This document shows, in pieces, positions 1 to 4,341 of a stretch of 5,131 bases of DNA; positions within the stretch are counted from its first letter, which is position 1; every line of letters begins with the position of its first letter. Below the pieces are notes generated by a model that was not told the DNA's origin, searched no databases, and saw only the letters and a program-made list of their open reading frames with translations. The stretch comes from Deltaproteobacteria bacterium (lineage in GTDB: Bacteria; Desulfobacterota; DSM-4660; Desulfatiglandales; Desulfatiglandaceae). The position numbers and the translations under genes are program-made. The DNA lies in the NCBI GenBank assembly GCA_019313765.1, contig JAFDAP010000301.1, positions 1-5,131 on the forward strand, given 5' to 3'.

Positions 1-863
1 TTCACGATGGACCGGGTATCCGGACGACCGTATTCATGAAAGGCTGCCCCCTTAAGTGTTTGTGGTGTTCTAATCCTGAATCAATGGATTTTTCCCCTAA
101 TCTGATGGTTAGGGATATCAATTGTAAAGCATGCGGAGAATGCGTAAAAGCCTGTCCGGAAGGGGCAATGACAATTACAAAGGAAAAAGGTAGAAAAATA
201 GATTGGGGAAGATGTAATCAGTGTTTACGATGCGTTGATGCCTGCATATATGATTCATTGAATATATGTGGAAGATATATGGAGGTGAAAGAGGTTTTCG
301 ATGAAGTCATAAAAGACAAACCCTTTTATAAGAATTCGGGCGGAGGTGTTACGGTTTCCGGAGGAGAAGCATTATCGCAGAGTGAATTTGTGACGGAACT
401 ATTAGAAATGTCAAAAAAAGAGGGCTTGCATACGGCATTAGATACTACAGGTTACGCTCCCTGGGAGAAGATGGAAAAGGTCTTGAATTTTGTGGATCTC
501 GTTCTCTTTGACATTAAGCATCTCGACTCCCGGGAACACAAGAGAACAACGGGTTTCGGAAATGAACTTATCCTGGAAAATCTGGAAAAGACGTCCCGAC
601 TAAAAAGTATATGGCTGCGCATGCCGCTCATTAGAGGTTTCAATGATTCTGAAGCCTACATCAAGAATATCGTCCTTTTAGGAAAGAGGATTGGTGCTGA
701 GAAAATTTCCTTGCTTCCATATCATGAGGGAGGAAAATCTAAAAGTGAACAGTTGGGTCGAACTTATAAGTTCGCCGAGGCAACGGCACCTAACGACGAA
801 CATATTGATTACCTTAAGCAAGTTATCGAAACTGCGGGCATAAAGGCATCAGTTGGCAGCTAG
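1..863 (+). CDS. Glycyl radical enzyme activating enzyme (radical SAM), 5'-truncated by window edge
   Basis: This activase would reduce S-adenosylmethionine and use the 5'-deoxyadenosyl radical to place the glycyl radical on a partner enzyme in the cytoplasm. The frame is open from base 3 and reads HDGPGIRTTVF before the Met at 36, so that Met is internal and the true start is off the window, probably 15-20 codons back. Numbering from the Met at 36, the radical-SAM cluster is C4-x3-C8-x2-C11 followed by SNPES. An inserted double [4Fe-4S] ferredoxin segment has C30/C33/C36/C40 and C60/C63/C66/C70. The family SAM-contact block SGGGVTVSGGEAL is at 101-113 (usually SGGEPL), and LLPYHEGGKSK is at 226-236. 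The inserted clusters and the CSNPE signature place it with BssD/CutD/HpdA-type activases rather than short PflA. The substrate enzyme cannot be told from this gene and should lie to the left. The C-terminus ends at a normal family position, but its TAG stop lies inside the tip of the repeat element at 860-1079. Confidence 0.93.
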   Translation, partial: HDGPGIRTTVFMKGCPLKCLWCSNPESMDFSPNLMVRDINCKACGECVKACPEGAMTITKEKGRKIDWGRCNQCLRCVDACIYDSLNICGRYMEVKEVFDEVIKDKPFYKNSGGGVTVSGGEALSQSEFVTELLEMSKKEGLHTALDTTGYAPWEKMEKVLNFVDLVLFDIKHLDSREHKRTTGFGNELILENLEKTSRLKSIWLRMPLIRGFNDSEAYIKNIVLLGKRIGAEKISLLPYHEGGKSKSEQLGRTYKFAEATAPNDEHIDYLKQVIETAGIKASVGS

Positions 864-1079
864 GAGGCTGTTCGAGAATCCCGCAGGGCGGGACTGCGAT
901 CGGCTGCAAATTCTGATGGCTACGTTGTCAAGCCCAAAACGTCCTCAATCCCGCCATGGCGGGACTACGCCTACGGTCGTTTTGGCCTTGTCGCTCCCGC
1001 TCAAAGTCCGGGATCTTCGACTTGCCCTCAAAATTTTCGCTCGATCTCGCTACGAAGCCATTCTCGGTCAGCCTCCTAG
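860..1079. repeat. 220-bp MITE-like imperfect palindrome between the activase and the B12 subunit
   Basis: The ends are inverted copies: 860-879 and 1060-1079 match at 18 of 20 positions when one is reverse-complemented, the outer 11 (CTAGGAGGCTG / CAGCCTCCTAG) being perfect. Further in, CAAGCCCAAAACG at 929-941 pairs with 978-990 at 12 of 13 positions. An intermediate block around 896-920 pairs loosely with 1025-1049. The whole element could thus fold as one long hairpin. At the centre is a perfect 16-bp palindrome, TCCCGCCATGGCGGGA (949-964). A sister hairpin, TCCCGC-AGG-GCGGGA, sits at 879-893, and both are embedded in the shared context AATCCCGC..GCGGGACTnCG. There is no transposase and no convincing coding frame. 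Both ends carry CTAG, which could be a 4-bp target duplication of the kind IS5-type elements make, or simply part of the repeat. A structured non-coding repeat is an alternative. The structure is read directly; mobility is inferred. Confidence 0.75.
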
Positions 1080-1118
1080 GTCAGCTTTCTAATTTCCAGT
1101 TTCAAATACGCTTATCTG

Positions 1119-1520
1119 ATGAAAAAAATAAGAGTACTGATAGGTATGTTGGGTTTGGACCAGCATGAAGTGGGGGCTATTGCCGTATCAAGAATGCTAA
1201 GGGACGCGGGGTTGGAGGTTATCTACGCCGGGAAATTCAATACACTGGATATGCTCGTGAAAACGGGCATGGAAGAAAATGTCGATCTTATAGGATTGAG
1301 TTGCCACTCGTGGGAATATATCCATTACATTCCTGAGCTGTTCCGGATCATGCAAGAGAACGATTTTGAGATCCCTGTCGTTGCAGGTGGATCGGTCATC
1401 ACTCCCGCGGATGCGGAAGACTTGCTGAAAAAGGGGGTCGCCGCGGCCTTTGGGTCTTCATCCACGCCTTCTGAGATTATTAAGCGAATAAGAGAACTGG
1501 TTGAAAGCGCTCCGGGATAA
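1119..1520 (+). CDS. Cobalamin-binding small subunit of an acyl-CoA mutase type enzyme (orphan)
   Basis: This 133-residue protein is a single B12-binding Rossmann-like domain, about the length of the small subunit of 2-hydroxyisobutyryl-CoA mutase (HcmB) and of separate methylmalonyl-CoA mutase C-terminal subunits. The base-off/His-on motif DxHxxG is D14-Q-H16-E-V-G19, with H16 as the predicted lower cobalt ligand. The glycine pair before the dimethylbenzimidazole-tail pocket is G90-G91 in VVAGGSVITP, and FGSSSTPSEII at 111-121 replaces the usual FGPGT-type loop. The usual SxL step reads S61-C62-H63, so His stands where Leu is normal. The KIRVLI strand precedes D14 at the expected distance, which supports the ATG at 1119. 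However, no Shine-Dalgarno sequence is visible upstream. No large substrate-binding subunit is adjacent, so it must partner with one encoded elsewhere, be a relic, or bind B12 for another enzyme such as a corrinoid methyltransferase system. The mutase type cannot be assigned. Confidence 0.88.
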   Translation: MKKIRVLIGMLGLDQHEVGAIAVSRMLRDAGLEVIYAGKFNTLDMLVKTGMEENVDLIGLSCHSWEYIHYIPELFRIMQENDFEIPVVAGGSVITPADAEDLLKKGVAAAFGSSSTPSEIIKRIRELVESAPG

Positions 1521-1523
1521 TTA

Positions 1524-1551
1524 GTGCCTGAACGAAAACCTGTTCAGGCAC
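1524..1551 (+). terminator. Stem-loop just after the B12-subunit stop; possible terminator
   Basis: GTGCCTGAAC (1524-1533) and GTTCAGGCAC (1542-1551) form a perfect 10-bp stem with an 8-base loop, starting 4 bases after the stop codon. The position suits a transcription terminator, but the sequence that follows is GATTTCGGATTTCGG rather than a continuous T run, so intrinsic termination would be weak. The same left arm can instead pair with two identical right arms at 1652-1661 and 1686-1695. Confidence 0.4.
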
Positions 1552-1583
1552 GATTTCGGATTTCGGATTTCGGATTTCGGATT
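1552..1583. repeat. 7-bp tandem repeat GATTTCG, about 4.6 copies
   Basis: Four exact copies of GATTTCG run from 1552 to 1579, followed by GATT to 1583. The array begins at the base after the 1524-1551 hairpin. Such heptamer arrays are prone to slippage, so copy number may differ between strains. Confidence 0.9.
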
Positions 1584-1611
1584 GATTAAAACAACTTCAC
1601 CTGAATATAAC
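1582..1611 (+). promoter_or_regulatory. Candidate sigma70-type promoter inside the repeat element
   Basis: TTGATT (1582-1587, 4 of 6 matches to TTGACA) and TATAAC (1606-1611, 5 of 6 matches to TATAAT) are separated by 18 bp. Transcription would start near 1618 and read towards the gene at 1858. It overlaps the end of the heptamer array. The region is AT-rich, so a chance match is quite possible. Confidence 0.28.
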
Positions 1612-1629
1612 TCAATGACCGATGGTGGG

Positions 1630-1697
1630 TATTTTAGATTTCAGGGTTTTCGTTCAGGCACTATATTTTAGATTTCAGGGTTTTCGTTCAGGCACTA
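1630..1697. repeat. Perfect 34-bp tandem duplication
   Basis: Bases 1630-1663 and 1664-1697 are identical over all 34 positions and directly abut. Each copy contains ATTTTAGATTTCAGGG followed by the inverted-repeat arm GTTCAGGCAC. The second copy supplies most of the right terminal repeat of the element at 1518-1701. The perfect identity suggests a recent slippage duplication of that right end. Confidence 0.92.
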
Positions 1698-1701
1698 ATT
1701 A

Positions 1702-1857
1702 CCATTTTTCATACCGAAAGGCTTTAGACAGTTACCAACTGCTTAGTTTCCGATCATGGTTCGGGATTCATGGATTACGTTAAGGAGATTTTTTTGATTC
1801 CCCAATTCCTCAATCCCTTAATTCGCAATTCCGGTTTATCCGGGTTAGGTGACAGAT
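1702..1857. other. Intergenic leader with no recognised gene
   Basis: Two things stand out in this stretch. AAGGAG at 1782-1787 is a good Shine-Dalgarno match followed by seven T residues, yet it is about 70 bases from the next convincing start. Bases 1801-1832 carry loosely repeated AATTCC/CAATCC/AATTCG units, AAT recurring at 1804, 1812, 1820 and 1827, which look like a decayed 7-8-bp repeat. A 23-residue frame starting TTG at 1794 and ending TAA at 1863-1865 follows the AAGGAG and overlaps the next gene's ATG. It resembles no known leader peptide, and no tRNA or riboswitch pattern was seen. Confidence 0.5.
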
Positions 1858-2481
1858 ATGGATAAGAAAGAGATTTTTTCTCAACAGGAATTACAGGCGA
1901 TGGGTGCGCGGACATTGGATCTTCTCCAGGAAAGCATTGAGGCGGGGGACAAGGAAACAGCCAAGAAACTGGCACGGAGGATGTATAATGAATTCTCCGC
2001 CATGCATGACCTTTACAGGGACTGGATTACCGACCTCCTGACGTTTATCGGAGGCCGGTTTGGGGATGATACCTTGTATGAAGCCTTGAAGCAGTCAGTT
2101 GATGGTTATACCAAGAACCTTGGGAATCGATACACTGACAAATCAACACGACGAAAATTGGAGATACTGACTGCCGGTCTGAGAGGTCATCTCCAGCCAT
2201 TTGAGATAGAAGAAGACGAAGAGAAGTTCACTATTACTCCGCGGCCATGCGGGAGCGGTCAACGTCAGATACAGGATGGGGCATACGGTCCACCACGCAA
2301 TTTCATGAAGATACGAAAAGCACAGCCGATGACCTTTGACCAGGAGGATTTCCCTGTATATTGTGCCCACTGTTTTTTTCAAAATATGGCATCCCCCGAA
2401 CCGGGAGGTTCTCCGCTTTTTGTTACTGAGCCCTCGTCCAAGGTGGGCGAGAGGCCTTGTCGTATCTATGTGTATAAATGA
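1858..2481 (+). CDS. Unrecognised ~207-residue protein with Cys/His-rich C-terminal half, possible metal site
   Basis: I do not recognise a named family. The ATG at 1858 is preferred because AGGTGA (1847-1852) is a well-placed ribosome binding site 5 bases before it. The GTG at 1849, three codons earlier, overlaps that site. Numbering from the GTG, residues about 12-115 look mainly helical and charged, with MHDLYRDW at 52-59 and RGHLQPFEIEEDEE at 112-125. The second half has PRPCGSGQRQ (131-140), YCAHC (171-175), and C204 near the end. C134, C172, C175 and C204, with H53, H114 or H174, could ligate zinc, iron or an Fe-S cluster. There is no signal peptide or membrane segment, so it is probably cytoplasmic. 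It begins the group that continues with crotonase 48 bp downstream, so a role in the same CoA-ester pathway is likely by context only. It could be a small hydrolase, a cofactor-insertion protein or a sensor; none is supported by a motif I can name. Confidence 0.8.
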   Translation: MDKKEIFSQQELQAMGARTLDLLQESIEAGDKETAKKLARRMYNEFSAMHDLYRDWITDLLTFIGGRFGDDTLYEALKQSVDGYTKNLGNRYTDKSTRRKLEILTAGLRGHLQPFEIEEDEEKFTITPRPCGSGQRQIQDGAYGPPRNFMKIRKAQPMTFDQEDFPVYCAHCFFQNMASPEPGGSPLFVTEPSSKVGERPCRIYVYK

Positions 2482-2507
2482 GGAACCCGTGAACGGTTAC
2501 CTCATTT
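2476..2507 (+). other. Stem-loop spanning the stop codon at 2479-2481
   Basis: AAATGAGG (2476-2483) pairs perfectly with CCTCATTT (2500-2507). An inner AACCCG/CGGTTA segment adds about five pairs with a bulge on each side and a TGAA loop. It lies between the unknown gene and the crotonase and ends 9 bases before the crotonase ribosome binding site. It may adjust readthrough, mRNA stability or translation of the next gene. It lacks a proper T run, so it is not a convincing terminator. Confidence 0.4.
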
Positions 2508-2516
2508 CAAACATTA

Positions 2517-2522
2517 GGGAGG
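2517..2522 (+). promoter_or_regulatory. Strong ribosome binding site for the crotonase gene
   Basis: GGGAGG lies 7 bases before the ATG at 2530 and fixes that start, which also matches the expected N-terminus of crotonases. Confidence 0.75.
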
Positions 2523-2529
2523 CTTTTGT

Positions 2530-3339
2530 ATGGATTACAAAAACATACTTTACCAATCGGAAGACCATGTGGTTACCATTACCCTAAACCGGCCCGAGGT
2601 TCACAACTGCATTAACCAGGAGACAGCCCGAGAACTGCAGACCGCGTGGAAGAGATTCCGCGACGATAATGATGCCTTTGTGGCTATTATCACGGGCGCA
2701 GGAGAAAAGGCGTTCTCAGCGGGCTGGGACCTGAACGATGCGGCGGCACTTGAGAGCCTTGGAGACTGGGATGAATACCGCCAGACCATATATAATGAAG
2801 AGGGTCCGTGTGGGTACACCAGGCGGGTCGATATCTTTAAGCCGATCATTGCCGCGGTCAACGGATACGCCTTTGCCGCAGGGCTCGAAACAGCACTTTT
2901 GGCCGACATCCGCATCGCCGGTGAAAACGCGGAGTTCGGATGCCTCGAGCGGCGTTGGAACATCGTGGCAGGGGACGGGCTCTCGGTCCGCCTGCCCCTC
3001 GTGGTAGGGTTTGCCAAAGGGCTGGAACTCCTCATAACCGGACGGCGCATCGATGTGAAAGAGGCAGAACGCATCGGGCTCGTCAACGAGATCGTCCCTG
3101 AAGGCAAGGCCCTGGAGAGGGCTAGAGAACTTGCCCTGTCCATATGTGAACTTCCACAGGGGGCCATACGTTCGGACAAGGAGTCGGTATTGCGCGGTGT
3201 GGGCCGGACCCTGGAGGAGAGACTCCGCATCGAGGCAGAGCATGTGCTGTCCATGTTCATGCGCAAGGACAGGCACTCTCATGGGGCCGGTTCCTTTGTG
3301 GGGAAAGAGAAACCGGAATGGAAGCATCATGGCCTTTAG
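2530..3339 (+). CDS. Enoyl-CoA hydratase/isomerase (crotonase superfamily)
   Basis: This 269-residue protein is of normal crotonase length. It would act on a CoA thioester in the cytoplasm, most simply adding water across a 2-enoyl-CoA. The first oxyanion-hole loop is AFSAGWDL at 61-68, with Trp where the common motif has Ala (AGADL). The second is NGYAFAAGLE at 111-120, where the usual GGG is AAG. The two glutamates that do the chemistry in rat crotonase (E144 and E164) align, with the same 20-residue spacing, to E120 and E140 here (GLE and CLERRW). Their presence favours hydratase activity over a one-Glu isomerase or hydrolase. GRRIDVKEAERIGLVNEIVP at 171-190 is the standard C-terminal signature. 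The start has a strong ribosome binding site. The dehydrogenase that would take the product, 3-hydroxyacyl-CoA, is the next gene. Acyl-chain specificity cannot be read from the sequence, and the aromatic AGWDL loop may shape the pocket. Confidence 0.93.
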   Translation: MDYKNILYQSEDHVVTITLNRPEVHNCINQETARELQTAWKRFRDDNDAFVAIITGAGEKAFSAGWDLNDAAALESLGDWDEYRQTIYNEEGPCGYTRRVDIFKPIIAAVNGYAFAAGLETALLADIRIAGENAEFGCLERRWNIVAGDGLSVRLPLVVGFAKGLELLITGRRIDVKEAERIGLVNEIVPEGKALERARELALSICELPQGAIRSDKESVLRGVGRTLEERLRIEAEHVLSMFMRKDRHSHGAGSFVGKEKPEWKHHGL

Positions 3340-3424
3340 CGATTTTAGATTCTGGAATTTGGATCTAAGGGTTGTAATAATAGCTTTCAGACAGACCTTA
3401 TTTAAGAGAAGCTGAAGAATTACT
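3340..3424. other. 85-bp spacer with a weak hairpin
   Basis: TTAGATTC (3345-3352) can pair with GGATCTAA (3361-3368) through one G-T pair and an 8-base loop, just after the crotonase stop. The 10-mer ATTTTAGATT at 3342-3351 also occurs at 1631-1640 and 1665-1674 in the repeat element upstream. No promoter with acceptable spacing was found. The next gene has only a poor ribosome binding site (AGAAG/GAAG around 3405-3418). Confidence 0.4.
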
Positions 3425-4321
3425 ATGGAAAATTTTTCAGAAGTTGCCGTAATCGGCGCAGGCATTATGGGTCGCGGGATAGCCCAGCTCTGTGCCCAGA
3501 GCGGTTTCTCTGTTTATCTTGTGGACCTGGATGACGAGATCCTGTCTCAAGGGATTGGTGAAATCCAAAGCGCCATTCAGAGAATGACAGACAAAGGGAA
3601 GATCTCTTCGGAAGAAGCTGGAAAAGTCCTGAAAAGGATCAAAGGCGTCACCGATCTTGACGCTGCCGCGGCAGACGCTGATCTCGTCATTGAAGCGGTT
3701 CCGGAAAATATGGAACTCAAAAGCCGGCTTTTCAGGGATATTGACAAGATCTGCCGACCCAATGTGATCCTTGCGACGAATACATCATCTCTGAGTATCG
3801 CACAGATTGCCCGGGCCACCGGGCCACCAGATAAGGTAATAGGTCTTCATTTTTTCTATCCTGTCCCCGTTATAGAAGGTGTGGAGGTAATTCCTTCCCT
3901 CCTGACTTCTGAGGAAACAGTGAGTTCCACCATGAACTTTGTAAAAACGATCGGAAAGGAACCTCTCATCAGCAGGGATTTTCCGGGTTTTATTGTCAAC
4001 CGTCTCCTGCCTGCTCTCATCAACGAGGCCTTCAATCTCCTGTGGCAGGGGATTGCCCCCGCTGAAGAGATAGACAAGGCCTGCACCCTTACTCTCAGAC
4101 ACCCTGTGGGACCCCTTGCAATGGCCGATCTGATCGGCCTGGATACGGTGCTGTCGGTCCTGGAATACCTGCATGGAGAGTTGGGGGAAAAATACCGGCC
4201 TTCCCCTCTTTTGAAACAGCTTGTTAAGGCCGGTCATTATGGCAGAAAGAGCGGGAAAGGTGTATACGGTTATGAATCTACTATTAGAAATAAATCGGCC
4301 AAAACAGACACGGTTGTTTAG
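3425..4321 (+). CDS. 3-hydroxyacyl-CoA dehydrogenase (3-hydroxybutyryl-CoA dehydrogenase type)
   Basis: This enzyme oxidises an (S)-3-hydroxyacyl-CoA to the 3-ketoacyl-CoA with NAD+, or runs in reverse, in the cytoplasm. At 298 residues it is a complete single-function member. The N-terminal Rossmann fold has G11-x-G13-x2-G16 (VIGAGIMGRG) and an acidic D34 at the end of the second strand, which favours NAD over NADP. Active-site residues of the human enzyme (S137, H158, E170, N208) align with identical spacing to S121 in NTSS, H142 in GLHFF, E154 in GVEVIP and N192 in GFIVNR. The C-terminal helical domain carries GHYGRKSGKGVYGY at 270-283. Two departures are visible beside the catalytic His: HFFYPVPV instead of the usual HFFNPVPV, and IEGVEV instead of MKLVEV. 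It follows the crotonase by 85 bp and precedes the acyl-CoA ligase by 20 bp, as expected for a beta-oxidation-like operon. Confidence 0.94.
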   Translation: MENFSEVAVIGAGIMGRGIAQLCAQSGFSVYLVDLDDEILSQGIGEIQSAIQRMTDKGKISSEEAGKVLKRIKGVTDLDAAAADADLVIEAVPENMELKSRLFRDIDKICRPNVILATNTSSLSIAQIARATGPPDKVIGLHFFYPVPVIEGVEVIPSLLTSEETVSSTMNFVKTIGKEPLISRDFPGFIVNRLLPALINEAFNLLWQGIAPAEEIDKACTLTLRHPVGPLAMADLIGLDTVLSVLEYLHGELGEKYRPSPLLKQLVKAGHYGRKSGKGVYGYESTIRNKSAKTDTVV

Positions 4322-4331
4322 AGAGAGTGCA

Positions 4332-4336
4332 AGGAG
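4332..4336 (+). promoter_or_regulatory. Ribosome binding site for the acyl-CoA ligase
   Basis: AGGAG lies 5 bases before the ATG at 4342, and the TAG of the dehydrogenase ends only 10 bases upstream of it. This supports both the ligase start and co-transcription with the dehydrogenase. Confidence 0.7.
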
Positions 4337-4341
4337 AGAAA

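Larger units (their letters stand above)
1518..1701. repeat. 184-bp repeat element with perfect 23-bp terminal inverted repeats
   Basis: Bases 1518-1540 are the exact reverse complement of 1679-1701 over 23 positions. The outer TAATTA is self-palindromic, so it can be read either as part of the inverted repeat or as a duplicated target flanking an element that begins AGTGCCTGAACG. The left copy begins with the TAA stop codon of the B12-subunit gene. Inside are a 7-bp tandem array, a 34-bp tandem duplication and three inverted partners of the left arm. There is no open frame of note, so it would be non-autonomous if it is mobile. It is a different sequence from the palindrome at 860-1079. Confidence 0.7.

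Noticed and set aside
36..38. Start codon of the activase at 36
   Set aside because: The frame is open upstream and encodes the family-conserved HDGPGIRT motif, so this Met is internal.
853..1168. Open frames of 79 and 70 codons across the spacer after the activase
   Set aside because: They run through the palindromic element, have no ribosome binding site and no family resemblance, and one overlaps the B12-subunit gene in another frame.
1119..1521. Complete two-subunit acyl-CoA mutase locus
   Set aside because: Only the B12-binding domain is encoded; no TIM-barrel large subunit is found in any frame of the window.
1552..1697. CRISPR array
   Set aside because: The 7-bp and 34-bp repeats are directly tandem without spacers, and there are only two copies of the longer one.
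3372..3404. Promoter in the crotonase-dehydrogenase spacer (TTGTAA with a TATTTA-like box)
   Set aside because: Spacing is about 21 bp and the -10 match is poor; co-transcription with the crotonase is simpler.
2601..3465. Long reverse-strand frames of 221 and 249 codons opposite the crotonase
   Set aside because: They are antisense shadows of a GC-rich gene with clear crotonase motifs and catalytic residues; their translations are low-complexity Ser/Arg/Pro-rich or show no motif.
3577..4237. Reverse-strand frames opposite the dehydrogenase
   Set aside because: The + strand has the full set of catalytic residues at exact spacing; the antisense frames have no start signals or recognisable domains.
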